A DNA stretch of 64,000 nt from UBA11663 sp049616325 (GCA_049616325.1 JBMZHG010000003.1:49333-113332), one strand, 5' to 3'; shown: positions 52,470-62,237, counted from the stretch's first letter. Numbers and translations: made by a program. Notes: generated from the letters alone by a model not told the origin.

Positions 52470-52501
52470 CATTAAAAATGGCGGCCTTGGGCCGCCATTT
52501 T
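52470..52501 (-). terminator. Strong terminator, best in the minus direction
   Basis: A perfect 12-base stem (52475-52486 with 52490-52501), three-base loop. T runs flank it on both sides, longer on the minus strand. No annotated gene ends here except the 37-residue frame at 52626-52739, which it would terminate; this supports that small gene or a small RNA. The remaining sequence from 52334 to 52625 shows nothing else. Confidence 0.75.
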
Positions 52502-52625
52502 CGCGCAGTTCTTCGCTCAAGCCACTCGAAATCAGTACTTCAATCCTCCATTCATTCTTCGATTTTCACCCTAAACGGCCTCCCAGGACACCTCTCTCAA
52601 GCCAAAAATGCCCTGGAAGCACCGA

Positions 52626-52739
52626 TCACGAGGCTTTTTGAATCGCAAGCTTTTGAACACCAGTCAATGCGATTCGTGCCGCCCAGTAGGTTGACCAAAC
52701 CAGGCCCGTCGCGAAGTAGAATTGAATAAGTGTGTTCAT
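52626..52739 (-). CDS. Possible 37-residue single-helix membrane peptide
   Basis: ATG at 52737-52739, stop at 52626-52628. The peptide starts MNTLIQFYFATGLVW and continues as one amphipathic or membrane helix ending QKAS. A strong terminator lies 125 bases downstream on the same strand. Upstream, 52740-52889 is the AT-richest stretch of the window and probably holds divergent promoters for this gene and for the M14 peptidase (a GATATTTG -7-like box lies at about 52879-52886 on the plus strand). No family recognised. Confidence 0.45.
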   Translation of the reverse strand: MNTLIQFYFATGLVWSTYWAARIALTGVQKLAIQKAS

Positions 52740-52889
52740 GGTACGTGTTGTTTGTTGTGAATGCGTTGTGGAGTTTGCTTGAGTATGTGAACGGATTCAC
52801 TTCCCAACAGGTTACATAAATACAGGATTCTTTTTTACATAGAATTATATGTTGTGCATTCTGAGGGAGTTCCATGCGATATTTGAGCC

Positions 52890-55412
52890 ATGACAACCCC
52901 TCTTCTGAAGCGGATCCTCGCCTCCGCATCGCTCACTTTCGCCGCGATCGTGGCTTACGGGCAAACCCAGCCTTCCGCTCTTCTCGGACACGAACTTGGT
53001 GAACGCTTTACCCGGCACCACGCCGTCGTTGACTACGTGGAGCACATGGCATCGACGGTCCCACACTGGCAGCTCACACGCTTCGGGGAAACTTCAGAGG
53101 GGCGGCCCCTTCTCGGCCTTGTCATGTCGTCGGAAGAAAACATGGCCAAGCTCGACCAGCTGCGCGCGGACAACGCGCGTCGCGTGAACGAAGGAGTGGA
53201 CTCCGGGGATCGGGTGGTTTGGGTGTACCTGAGCTACAACGTGCACGGCAACGAAGCCGTCTGCACAGAAGCCGCCATGGCGACGATTGAAGCTCTGGCC
53301 ACCACGCACGCCTCGCTTCTCGAACGCACGGTCGTGGTGATGGACCCGTGCGTGAACCCGGACGGTCGGGATCGGTACGTGCATTTCCAGGACCGGTCGA
53401 CTGCGCCCCGTCCCAACGCGGATCCCGCTGCGTGGGAACACGACGAGCCGTGGCCAGGGGGGCGTCCGAACCACTACCTCTTTGACATGAACCGGGATTT
53501 GGCCTGGCAGACTCAGCGGGAGACGCAAGCACGGACCGCTTTTTACCGTCAGTGGATGCCTCAGGTTCACGTCGATTTCCACGAGCAAGGCGTCAACAGC
53601 CCGTATTACTTCGCCCCCGCCGCGGAGCCGTACCACAAGATCATCTCGCCTTGGCAGCGCGAATGCCAAGGACACATTGGGTCCAACAACGCCAAGTACT
53701 TCGACCAACGCGGCGCCTTGTACTTCACGCGCGAGGTGTTTGACCTGCTCTACCCCTCCTACGGGGACACGTGGCCCATGTTCCAAGGAGCCGTAGGCAT
53801 GACCTACGAACAAGGGGGAAGCGGCCGCGCAGGTCGAGCGGTGGAAACGGCGGTTGGCGACACCTTGACCCTGGCCTACCGCATCCAAAACCACACGGAA
53901 AGCGGACTGTCGACCGTGGAGGCAGCGGGCATGCACGCCGACCGCATGCTCAAGGAATTCTCTGCCTTCCACCGCCGCAACCTCGAGGAACCGTGGGGGC
54001 CTTACACCGGGTACGTGGTGCCGGCCTCGAACGACCCTGCCAAACTCGCCTGGCTGACCCAACTCTTGGACGCCAACGGCATCGCCTACGGAGCGGCTTC
54101 GACGGCGACGAAGGCCACCGGCTTGGCTTACGACGACATGCGAACGAAAAAGGTCAGCGTCGCCGAAGGTGACCTGATTGTCGACGCCCGTCAACCGCAA
54201 TCGGGCTTGCTCCAAGTGTTCATGGATCCGGATCCAGAGCTGAGCGACAGCCTGACCTACGACATCACCACGTGGGCGTTGCCGTACGCCTACGGCCTCG
54301 AAGCGTACGCCTTGACGAGCACGATGCCCTCCACCAAAGCGTGGGCGCCGGAAGCGGTCTCGCTCGATTTGGCAGGCGACGGCGTCGCCTACGCCTACGT
54401 GCTCGATTACAAGACCGACCTCGGGACCCCTGTGCTGGCGGCCTTGCTCCGCGACGGCGCGACCGTGAGGCTTGCCAAGCGTGACATCGTCGTCGAAGAC
54501 GCTACTTACGCGCGCGGATCCTTGGTGGTGACCCGGCGAAACAACGAAGCGCTGTGGCCTGAAATGGAGGAGCGCCTCTCGGCGCTCGCGTCGGATGTAC
54601 CTGGGATGCGCGTGGCGCGGTTGGAAAGCGGCATGGTGACGTCGGGACCGGACTTGGGCGCCTACGACGTGGCCCACATTCCTGCCCCGCGCGTGGCCGT
54701 GGTGATGGGCGATGCCGTGTCGTCGCTGAGCTTTGGCGAGGTTTGGTTTACGTTTGAAGAGGTTTGGGGGTACCCGATGACGGCGGTGCGCGGCCTCGAC
54801 CGGTTGGATTGGGACGACTACGACGTGGTGGTGCTTCCCCGCGGATGGTACGACGTGGATGACGACGAAAAAGCCCAAATCACCTCCTGGATCCGCGACG
54901 GAGGACGGCTGGTCGCCGTCGGGTCGTCGTGCAACCTCGGCTTGGAGGAATGGGGGCTGTCTCGGTACAGCGACGACCAAGACAAGGCGGAGCGCCGTGA
55001 CGAACGCGAAGCTCATTCTGCCGCCGACCGGTACGCGCCGTACGCCTTGTCGGAACGCAACGGCATCCGGAGCGACATTCCTGGTGCGGTGTATCGGGTG
55101 GAACTCGACGCCACCCACCCCCTCGCCTACGGCTACGGAGACGGGTACTGGAGCATCAAGACGTCAGGAAGCCGCTACGCCCACCTCGAAGGCGGCCACA
55201 ACGTCGGCACCCTCGGGGCCTCTCCCGAGCCCGTCAGCGGGTTTGCCGGTACGCGGGCGAACAGCCAACTTCGGGAAAGCCTCAGCTTCGGGGTCCACGA
55301 CCTGGGTCGTGGGCACGTCATTTACCTCGCGGACAACGTTTTGTTCCGGGCGTTCTGGAAGGACGGACACAAGTTTTTTGCGAACGCGGTGTTCTTCAGC
55401 TCGGCGATGTGA
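52890..55412 (+). CDS. Secreted M14-family zinc carboxypeptidase
   Basis: An 840-residue secreted peptidase with signal peptide (1-24, ending AYGQ). The catalytic domain (about 40-350) shows the M14 set: H119 and E122 (VHGNEA), R202 (NRDL), H231 (FHEQGVNSPYY) and the general base E307 (YEQGG). The remaining 500 residues form several further domains, including a glutamine-amidotransferase-like segment near 590-680 (VVVLPRGWYDVDDDEKAQI...GGRLVAVGSS). This long architecture is typical of Bacteroidota M14 proteins. No type IX sorting domain is seen at the C-terminus. Confidence 0.9.
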   Translation: MTTPLLKRILASASLTFAAIVAYGQTQPSALLGHELGERFTRHHAVVDYVEHMASTVPHWQLTRFGETSEGRPLLGLVMSSEENMAKLDQLRADNARRVNEGVDSGDRVVWVYLSYNVHGNEAVCTEAAMATIEALATTHASLLERTVVVMDPCVNPDGRDRYVHFQDRSTAPRPNADPAAWEHDEPWPGGRPNHYLFDMNRDLAWQTQRETQARTAFYRQWMPQVHVDFHEQGVNSPYYFAPAAEPYHKIISPWQRECQGHIGSNNAKYFDQRGALYFTREVFDLLYPSYGDTWPMFQGAVGMTYEQGGSGRAGRAVETAVGDTLTLAYRIQNHTESGLSTVEAAGMHADRMLKEFSAFHRRNLEEPWGPYTGYVVPASNDPAKLAWLTQLLDANGIAYGAASTATKATGLAYDDMRTKKVSVAEGDLIVDARQPQSGLLQVFMDPDPELSDSLTYDITTWALPYAYGLEAYALTSTMPSTKAWAPEAVSLDLAGDGVAYAYVLDYKTDLGTPVLAALLRDGATVRLAKRDIVVEDATYARGSLVVTRRNNEALWPEMEERLSALASDVPGMRVARLESGMVTSGPDLGAYDVAHIPAPRVAVVMGDAVSSLSFGEVWFTFEEVWGYPMTAVRGLDRLDWDDYDVVVLPRGWYDVDDDEKAQITSWIRDGGRLVAVGSSCNLGLEEWGLSRYSDDQDKAERRDEREAHSAADRYAPYALSERNGIRSDIPGAVYRVELDATHPLAYGYGDGYWSIKTSGSRYAHLEGGHNVGTLGASPEPVSGFAGTRANSQLRESLSFGVHDLGRGHVIYLADNVLFRAFWKDGHKFFANAVFFSSAM

Positions 55413-55469
55413 GGCTGAAGGCTGGACGTACGTCGTAACCCCAAGACGCCCTTTCTCGTAGGCGGGGGC

Positions 55470-56672
55470 ATGAACTGGACGAAAGAATTCAGCACTGGCC
55501 TCGAATCTTCGTGGCTCTACCGCGCCGCCTGGGTGGGCGCGTTGCTCGTGGGGTACCTCAGCGCCTACGCGCAGCCCGACTTGAGCCGGAATTTGCCTCC
55601 CCTCCCTTTGGGCTACTGGCTCGAACTCGAAGAGGTCGTCACCCATTCGGGCGGAGAGCTCGACGGCATGACCACCTACCGGCTGTACGTCAACTGCCTG
55701 AGCCCGCTCGATTACGTGAGTTCCTGTTCCGGCGACGACAGCAACCCGTTGGTGTTGAACTCCACGGCCACTCCCGCGTGGTTCAATTCCCCGTTCGTTT
55801 CAGGATGGAACGCCTCGAGTCTGAATCCGGCCTTTTTCTCGTTCAGCCCCGAGGTGGCTTTTGACAGCTTTCTCACGATTGGACCGGACGATTCCACGTA
55901 CCCGTCCGCCACTCACCCCTCGACCATTTGGGGATCCATTGACCCGACTGCGGAGTTCGACCAAGACGGCTACGGAAACAGCGTGACGGTGGACGACACC
56001 CAAGGTGGAGCTTGGTACACGCCCTTTCCAGGAATCGAGAATGCCGCAACCCACCCCGCCTTCGCCGGCGAGGACCTCCGCGTGCTCGTGGCGCAGCTGA
56101 CAACGGCAGGCGAAGTCTCCGGTCAGCTTCAGATTCAGGTGTTCCAGAACGGAGTCCAAACCGACGAATTCCGCGGACTCCTTCCCATCGCCACCGAATC
56201 CATTCAAGGCTGCTTGGACCAGGATGCGTTCAACTACGACCCCGATGCGACCAACGGCGACAACGCTCTGTGCAACTACCATTGCACCAACGGAACGTGG
56301 TTTGATGTGGAAACAGGGCAGTGCGAATTGGAGGCGTGGCTCGGCGAGGTCGGTGACATGTTCACCTTGGATCCGTGCCACCTCGACTTCGACGCGTCTG
56401 GCTGGATGGACATCACCGATCTGTACCGCTTTTGGGTGGTGCGTGGCCAAGACCCGGGCATGCCTCCCTCGCCCTGCGGAGCCGGCACCTACGCGACGTA
56501 CACCGCGAACGAGCAAGTCGACCTTTGCCTCCCTGCTCCTGCCACGCTCGGCCCTGGCAACGGGCTTGGAAACCTCAACCCCCGCTACTTCGACCTCAAC
56601 GGCGACGGGGCGCTCAACACCCTCGACTTCCTCAACTTGCTGAACGTCTTCGGAGGGCCTTGCAACTTGTGA
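55470..56672 (+). CDS. Secreted protein with DDxxC-type repeat and two dockerin-like motifs
   Basis: A 400-residue protein with a signal peptide (about 18-35, ending AYAQ). Residues 36-245 are beta-rich and acidic. A degenerate GCxxxxAFNYDPDAxxGDNALC repeat is at about 248-270. Two dockerin-like motifs follow: LDFDASGWMDITDLYRFW (about 307-324) and, at the C-terminus, RYFDLNGDGALNTLDFLNLL (about 373-392) then NVFGGPCN. This is the third member of the cysteine-rich/dockerin-like set in this window. Function unknown. Confidence 0.75.
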   Translation: MNWTKEFSTGLESSWLYRAAWVGALLVGYLSAYAQPDLSRNLPPLPLGYWLELEEVVTHSGGELDGMTTYRLYVNCLSPLDYVSSCSGDDSNPLVLNSTATPAWFNSPFVSGWNASSLNPAFFSFSPEVAFDSFLTIGPDDSTYPSATHPSTIWGSIDPTAEFDQDGYGNSVTVDDTQGGAWYTPFPGIENAATHPAFAGEDLRVLVAQLTTAGEVSGQLQIQVFQNGVQTDEFRGLLPIATESIQGCLDQDAFNYDPDATNGDNALCNYHCTNGTWFDVETGQCELEAWLGEVGDMFTLDPCHLDFDASGWMDITDLYRFWVVRGQDPGMPPSPCGAGTYATYTANEQVDLCLPAPATLGPGNGLGNLNPRYFDLNGDGALNTLDFLNLLNVFGGPCNL

Positions 56673-56709
56673 GGGAGAGGCATCTGCTGTTTTCCCACCT
56701 AAACACGGG

Positions 56710-57318
56710 TTAGACGAATTGAACGTCTTCCGCTGAAAATGCCACGCCGTCCTTGAGTTCCTCATACAGCCCTGCGCCTGCCACGCTGATCAGCGGAATG
56801 GCAAAGAAGACGCCCACACCCAAAGCAAGCATCCCTCCGAGCATCACGAACATCAGGAGGAAGCCCATCAGAAGCACCTTCCACATCCGGCCGTTGGTCC
56901 AGGTCAATCGCCAGCTCTCCCGAAGTGCTCCTTCGGCGCCGAGATCAGGGCGGTCCTGAAGCACATAGAATGCCTGCGAAAGTCCAATGGCCGCGAGGAT
57001 TCCAGGAACGATGAGCAACACCAGCCCGACCACCACAATTACCCCGACCAGAAGGGTCAAAATCAGCGTCGGCAAGTAGTTGCGGAAGCCGTCGAAGTAG
57101 GTTTCGATCGCGGGGGTTTGGCCTCGGTAGATCTGCACCATGGTGCGGTTGAAGCCAAACGCCAGCGCTCCGCTCAACGCCAACGATCCCAGGCCAAAAC
57201 CAACGTTGCCAAGCACCGCAGTAATCACCCCATGCAGCAGGGAGAGTCCGATGGCCAGCAGCCACTTTCCTTTGAGGGCGTCCCAGGCGCGGTCCAAAAT
57301 GTCGAGGTTTGAGCGCAT
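56710..57318 (-). CDS. Polytopic membrane protein (DUF975-like)
   Basis: A 202-residue protein with five or six membrane helices (about 18-36, 40-58, 82-112, 145-170, 172-190). The pattern WDALKGKW near the start, ETYFDGFRNY, and a P-G-I (VPGILAAIGLSQAFYVL) helix match the DUF975/glycerophosphodiester-transporter-like superfamily. Function unknown. Confidence 0.65.
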   Translation of the reverse strand: MRSNLDILDRAWDALKGKWLLAIGLSLLHGVITAVLGNVGFGLGSLALSGALAFGFNRTMVQIYRGQTPAIETYFDGFRNYLPTLILTLLVGVIVVVGLVLLIVPGILAAIGLSQAFYVLQDRPDLGAEGALRESWRLTWTNGRMWKVLLMGFLLMFVMLGGMLALGVGVFFAIPLISVAGAGLYEELKDGVAFSAEDVQFV

Positions 57319-57433
57319 GTCGAAAGGTTTGCGGGTAAGGTAGTTGGCGTATTGAGGGATTCAATGACTTGAACCCTCGAAATTCCTCCGATTTTCGCAA
57401 AATTCCATATGCAATAGCTAAGTCAGATGCGAC

Positions 57434-59983
57434 TCAGAAGTCGACACGGTAGAAGAAGATGGGCAGGCGGCCGAGTTGGTATTCCTCGCGGACCGGGCTG
57501 TAGTTGGGGTCGTCAGAAGAGGCGTCGTCCGGCGCGTACGTGAGCTTCAGGACGTTCTCCGTGTCAAGGATGTTCACCCAGTCGATGCCGAGCTCGTGGG
57601 TGGTCGACGGTCGGTTCCACGTGAGGTTGGTCTTCAGGTCAAAGCGGAAGTAGTCGTCGAACTGCTTGGTGTTTCTCGTGGCGTCGTCCCACACGAGCTC
57701 GCGCTGAATCAAACTCTGTGCTTCGTCGACTTCGCCGTACCATCGGCCGCCGACCATGGTGCATTTGGCACCGGTGACGAGGCTCATCGACGTGCCGAAT
57801 TTCCATTCCTTGCTGGCGAGGGCGTTCCAGGCGTACCGTCCGTTGAAGTCGGTGTTGCGGTAGACGCCGTCCGCACCGGAGTACTGGGCGTCGAAGAGGC
57901 TTCCTGTGAACAAGACAAACCAGCCCTCGCGGAACGCCCTTGCGAGGGTGAGCTCGACGCCTTTGTTGCGGCCTCGGCCCTCGTTCACGAGCGTGTCGGG
58001 AAACAGGCGCGAGAATCCGCCGCCAGCGTTGATTAGGGAGTAGCTGGTATTGGACATCCCCCAAGCCGTCGACAGGTCGGCGACCGGGATGTTGGAGAGT
58101 TCCTGCCAATAGATCTCGGCCTTCATCGACCAGAGCGAACCGAGGCGGCGGGACATGCCCAGGACCGTGTGAAGGCTTTGGGTAAAGCCCATGTTCTGGT
58201 TGGGCATCGCCAGCGGGAGGCGGCTGTCCGGACCGGGAAGCGCGAGCGGGTCGGGTCCAGGAGAGGAAGCGTAGAGGTACGGCGTCTGCATTTGGCTGTG
58301 AAGTCCGGTGCCAAACGACCAAGCCGTGCCGCCGGCCGTGACGTATTGCGCGCCGACACGAGGTTCGAACAGCGAGGTCGCGCCGCTGCGCGTGTCCATC
58401 ATGGCGTGGAGGCCGGCGGTCACCGTCCAGGGCTCGGAGGGGCGCCACTTGATTTGGGCAAACGGCTGAAGAAGCAGCGACGTCATGTTCGCATCCCACC
58501 GACGCCCGAAGTCGCCTAAGGTCAGCGTGCTGTCCACCATGTTGGGCTCCGGCTGCCACACAAAGGGCCGGATGCTGTCGTTGAACGCCCAAAACATCGC
58601 GTCCGCATTCACCCCAAACCGCAGCGTCGCCATCCCCTTGTCCACCTCCAGCTTGCGGTTGGCATGTGCGGCAAGCGAAACGCGCTTCTTGTCGAACAGG
58701 TAGCCCATCAGGGGCTGGGTGGCCACGTTGGCGAAAAACGTGTCGGCTTCGGATGCGTTCAGGTCGCGCGTCACGAATTCGTGGCGGCTGTCCTGCCAAT
58801 CGCGGCTCAGGGCGAGTGTCGTCTTGACGTACGTGCGCTCGTTGACCGGCTTGGTGTAGGTCGCGCCGACGATGCCCATGCCTGTTCGGAAATACTGGTC
58901 GCGGTCATTGTCGCCGTAAATGTTCCTCTCAGGCCGCACTTGGTCGGAGATGAGGATGTCCACGCTGCTGTTTCCTCCCAGACCCCAAACCGACAACGCG
59001 CCTCCCCCACTCGTGGGAACGTGAAGTTTGAAGGAACCGTCCTGGTACTTCGGAACCGCGCTCGTGCCGATGTCGATGCCCAGCGCCGAGAAGATCACGG
59101 CGGTCGAGTACCGGTAGTTGATGAGGAGGCTGGAGCGCTTTTCTCGGTTGAGGGGACCTTCCGCCAAGACCTCCGTGCCGAGGAAGCCGAGCTGGCCGCT
59201 CCCGTGCCATTGGTCTTGGCTCCCGTTTCGGAGCCGCAAATCAAAGACCGCGGCCGTGCTGTTCCCAAACTCCGCCGGAAACGCCGCCGTAAAGAAGTCC
59301 GAGTTGGCGAGCGTCTTGTTGTTGACAATCGCGACAGGTCCTCCGCCGGTTCCGGGCACCGAAAAGTGGTTGGGGTTGGGCAAGTCGACGCCTTCGACGC
59401 GCCACAGCACGCCACTCGGGCTGTTCCCACGAACCACGATGTCGTTTCTGGAGTCGTCCGCACCCTGGACGCCCGCGAAGTTGCTGGCCATGCGAGCAGG
59501 GTCTCCCCGAGAACCCGCGTACCGGTCCGTTTCCTCGACCGTGAACGCACGGGCACTTACCGTCGCCATCTCGTTCATGACCTCGCCTTCTTGGGTCGCC
59601 GTGACTTCCGCGGCCTGGATCGCAACCACGCTTTCCTGAAGCTCGACGGTGAGCACGACGGGACGTCCGCTCGTCACCACAATCCCTTCCAGCACCCTGG
59701 GCTCGTACCCCATGAACGAAACCTTCAGCGCGTGGCGACCCACCGGAACCGCCTCCATCCGAAAGCGCCCGTCCAAATCAGCCGACGTCACCACGTCCGT
59801 GACCGTAAGCAGCTGCACAGTCGCTCCCATCAACGGATAGCGCGCTTCGGCGTCCAGGACCGTTCCGGAAATGGCGGAAGTCGGAGTTTGGGCATGGAAC
59901 GAGGCCGGTGCAAGGCAAGCCCAGGTCAGAATGGCAACCAAGGCAGCGGCCGTATGAAAAGTCCGTCGAAAAAACGTGTTCAT
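57434..59983 (-). CDS. TonB-dependent receptor with carboxypeptidase-like regulatory domain
   Basis: An 849-residue outer-membrane receptor: signal peptide (1-31, ending FHAQ), a CarboxypepD_reg-like beta sandwich (about 38-118; ISGTVLDAEARYPLMGATVQL, FRMEAVPVGRHALKVSFMGYEP), a plug domain (about 140-260; NDIVVRGNSPSGVLWRVEGVD) and a 22-strand-type barrel ending in Phe (FFYRVDF). No SusD partner is adjacent, so the substrate is more likely a small chelate or peptide than a glycan (inference). A TAGCTTTT box ends four bases before the ATG. Confidence 0.9.
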   Translation of the reverse strand: MNTFFRRTFHTAAALVAILTWACLAPASFHAQTPTSAISGTVLDAEARYPLMGATVQLLTVTDVVTSADLDGRFRMEAVPVGRHALKVSFMGYEPRVLEGIVVTSGRPVVLTVELQESVVAIQAAEVTATQEGEVMNEMATVSARAFTVEETDRYAGSRGDPARMASNFAGVQGADDSRNDIVVRGNSPSGVLWRVEGVDLPNPNHFSVPGTGGGPVAIVNNKTLANSDFFTAAFPAEFGNSTAAVFDLRLRNGSQDQWHGSGQLGFLGTEVLAEGPLNREKRSSLLINYRYSTAVIFSALGIDIGTSAVPKYQDGSFKLHVPTSGGGALSVWGLGGNSSVDILISDQVRPERNIYGDNDRDQYFRTGMGIVGATYTKPVNERTYVKTTLALSRDWQDSRHEFVTRDLNASEADTFFANVATQPLMGYLFDKKRVSLAAHANRKLEVDKGMATLRFGVNADAMFWAFNDSIRPFVWQPEPNMVDSTLTLGDFGRRWDANMTSLLLQPFAQIKWRPSEPWTVTAGLHAMMDTRSGATSLFEPRVGAQYVTAGGTAWSFGTGLHSQMQTPYLYASSPGPDPLALPGPDSRLPLAMPNQNMGFTQSLHTVLGMSRRLGSLWSMKAEIYWQELSNIPVADLSTAWGMSNTSYSLINAGGGFSRLFPDTLVNEGRGRNKGVELTLARAFREGWFVLFTGSLFDAQYSGADGVYRNTDFNGRYAWNALASKEWKFGTSMSLVTGAKCTMVGGRWYGEVDEAQSLIQRELVWDDATRNTKQFDDYFRFDLKTNLTWNRPSTTHELGIDWVNILDTENVLKLTYAPDDASSDDPNYSPVREEYQLGRLPIFFYRVDF

Positions 59984-59987
59984 GCCT

Positions 59988-59995
59988 AAAAGCTA
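59988..59995 (-). promoter_or_regulatory. Candidate -7 box for the TonB-dependent receptor
   Basis: TAGCTTTT on the minus strand, one mismatch from TAnnTTTG, four bases before the ATG; no clear -33. Confidence 0.35.
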
Positions 59996-60079
59996 CGGGA
60001 CAGACGTTCCACTCACCCGCTTGAATGGCAGGAGTTGTGCACACGAAAGAGGCCGCAGGGATCGCCTGCGTCCGTCAAA

Positions 60080-60169
60080 TCAACCTGCAGCGTTGACGGC
60101 CACAACGGCCAACACGCCAATGACGCAGAGCGCCAAAAGGGTGGGCAAAAGCGATTGTGAAAGGTTCAT
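60080..60169 (-). CDS. Probable 29-residue membrane peptide
   Basis: ATG at 60167-60169, stop at 60080-60082. The peptide is MNLSQSLLPTLLALC followed by more Val/Ala/Leu and ending NAAG: one complete membrane helix with almost nothing outside it. A perfect -7 box (TACGTTTG) ends four bases before the ATG, which is the same layout as the promoters of larger genes in this window, so I think it is expressed. No homologue is known to me. Confidence 0.5.
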   Translation of the reverse strand: MNLSQSLLPTLLALCVIGVLAVVAVNAAG

Positions 60170-60173
60170 GACA

Positions 60174-60181
60174 CAAACGTA
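60174..60181 (-). promoter_or_regulatory. -7 box of the 29-residue peptide gene
   Basis: Minus strand TACGTTTG, a full match to TAnnTTTG. No TTG at the standard -33 distance. Confidence 0.5.
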
Positions 60182-60215
60182 GCCGCGACAACTACGCCAT
60201 GTAACTCCTTTCAAA

Positions 60216-62237
60216 TCACTTATTCACAACGAATTGGTGGAGGAAGGATTTGAGGGCGTCAGGCCCTGTGGGTTTGGTCAACACGTCCGCAAAGCCCTCC
60301 GCTTTGTATTTCTTGGCCTCCTTGTCTTGGGCGTGCGCTGTGAAAGCCACCACGGGGGTCTTCCAGGCAGTGCCCAACCGGGAACGGATTTGACGGAGGG
60401 TTTCCACGCCATCCATCTCAGGCATTTGGATGTCCATGAGCACGAGGTCGTACTCCTTCTCGGCAACCAATTCCACGGCCCGTTGCCCGCTTTCCGCCAT
60501 GTCCAATTGCACGGACCAAGGCTTTACCATGGCCTTCATCACGAAGCGGTTGGGTTCCATGTCCTCCACGTACAGCAACCGAAGCTGGTCAAGCGACACG
60601 GCCACCTCCTCGTTGCTGTCCTTCGAAACTGCCGTGACTTGTTGGGTGAGCGGCAACTTCAGGTAAAACCCAAACATCGACCCCTGCCCCAACGTGCTCT
60701 GCACCTCCAGCTCACTGCCCATCAAATGCAGCAAACGGTTGACGATGCTCAGCCCGAGTCCCGTTCCGCCAAACTTTCGGCTGATCGACGAGTTCTCTTG
60801 CGTGAAGGCCTTCAAGATGTCGTCTACGTTTTCCGGAGCGATTCCGACGCCTGTGTCGACCACTTGCACCTCCAACCCGACGGCAGGCCTTCCCTCGAGG
60901 TCCACCTCCTTGCAACGAACCCCGAGGATGACCTCGCCTTGCTCTGTAAACTTGAAGGCGTTGGAAAGGAGGTTGTGCAGGATTTGGGACAAGCGCATGG
61001 CATCCGCCTCCACAACGCGGTTTTCGAGCCGGTCGGGCCACGACTTAACGAACTCCACTCCGGGCTTCACCGACACCTCAAACGGCGCCGACAATTCTTC
61101 GAAAAACTGCCGAAGCGGGACGGGTTCCAAATGCAGCTCGAGCTTTCCCGCACTGATTTTCGAGAAGTCCAAAATGTCGTTGATCAAGGCCAAAAGCTGC
61201 TTCGACGACGTGCTCAGCGACTTGAGCAAATCCTCTCGCTGCCCATGGTCTTCCTCCCTTCGGAGCATGTCGGCGATGGCGATGAGCGAATGGAGCGGCG
61301 TCCGAATTTCGTGCGACATCGTGCTCAGGAACTCGTCTTTGGCTTGAAGCGCCACCTCCAATTGCTCCGTGCGCTCCACGATTTTCCGCTCCATGTCGTT
61401 GGTGAGCTCGTTGTTTTCTCGGCGCTTCTTCAACAAATCGTCTCGAAGCTCGCGAAGGGCGTGTGTCAACGCCCCCATTTCGTTGAGGGAGCTTACCTCC
61501 TCAATCTCCACCTCAAAATTGCCCTGCCTCATCTCTTCCGCCACCGCAGCCACGCCAACGATGGGCCGCGAGATGTGGAACGCGAGGTAGTAGAACAAGG
61601 CAATGGCGCCCAAGGCCAAAAACGTTTGCAAAATGAAAAACGGATCCCGCAGGTCTGCCAACTCGGCTTCGAACGCCGCCTTGTCTCCCACCGCCACGAA
61701 GGTGACGGCCAAATCCGCCTCTGAGATGTAGCTCTTGGTGTAGAGCAACGAGGTGTCCATCAAGACCTTGAACTCGCCGAAGCTGATGTTGGGGATTTGG
61801 TTTTCATGGAGAAACGCCTCTTTCTCCGCGGGCAAACTTCCCTCCCACTTCACCACTTCGGCGATGCGCTCCAACGACACGTCTTCGTCCATCAAGGTGG
61901 TCAAATGATCCGGGTCGGACCAGCTGCCCAGCACCCCGAACACCGACGTTCCAAACTCGTCCTCGGAAAACACGGCGGCCTCGGCGAGCCGGCTGGCGTT
62001 GCTCGAGTCCCGGTACATCTGCGTCAAGTCGGCCAACATGACAAAGTCTTCCTTGTCCAAGGATTGCTTGACCACGTTGCCCAGAGCCTCGGCTTCGATT
62101 TGGAGTTTTTCGAGGTAAAACTTCCGAAGGGTTTTCTGCTGCAGGTTGGGGACGTGCACGGCCAGGAAATACAACAGGGTCAATGCGGACGCCAAGAAAG
62201 GCACCCAAATCCGGACCACAATTGAATTCCAGCTCAT
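60216..62237 (-). CDS. Hybrid sensor histidine kinase with periplasmic sensor domain
   Basis: A 673-residue kinase. Two membrane helices (about 8-28 and 205-224) bracket a periplasmic domain of about 175 residues; then HAMP (about 225-280), a coiled coil, HisKA with H309 (SHEIRTPLHSL), HATPase_c (HNLLSNAFKF, DTGVGI, GTGLGLSI) and a receiver with D602 (LVLMDIQMPEMDG) and Lys in LTKPTG. Its start shares one base with the stop of the periplasmic-binding-protein gene (TGATG), so the two are coupled. No response regulator with an output domain is adjacent. Confidence 0.93.
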   Translation of the reverse strand: MSWNSIVVRIWVPFLASALTLLYFLAVHVPNLQQKTLRKFYLEKLQIEAEALGNVVKQSLDKEDFVMLADLTQMYRDSSNASRLAEAAVFSEDEFGTSVFGVLGSWSDPDHLTTLMDEDVSLERIAEVVKWEGSLPAEKEAFLHENQIPNISFGEFKVLMDTSLLYTKSYISEADLAVTFVAVGDKAAFEAELADLRDPFFILQTFLALGAIALFYYLAFHISRPIVGVAAVAEEMRQGNFEVEIEEVSSLNEMGALTHALRELRDDLLKKRRENNELTNDMERKIVERTEQLEVALQAKDEFLSTMSHEIRTPLHSLIAIADMLRREEDHGQREDLLKSLSTSSKQLLALINDILDFSKISAGKLELHLEPVPLRQFFEELSAPFEVSVKPGVEFVKSWPDRLENRVVEADAMRLSQILHNLLSNAFKFTEQGEVILGVRCKEVDLEGRPAVGLEVQVVDTGVGIAPENVDDILKAFTQENSSISRKFGGTGLGLSIVNRLLHLMGSELEVQSTLGQGSMFGFYLKLPLTQQVTAVSKDSNEEVAVSLDQLRLLYVEDMEPNRFVMKAMVKPWSVQLDMAESGQRAVELVAEKEYDLVLMDIQMPEMDGVETLRQIRSRLGTAWKTPVVAFTAHAQDKEAKKYKAEGFADVLTKPTGPDALKSFLHQFVVNK

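Noticed and set aside
53094..55118. A 674-codon open frame antisense to the M14 carboxypeptidase
   Set aside because: Shadow of a gene with intact catalytic residues; no start signals or conserved motifs.
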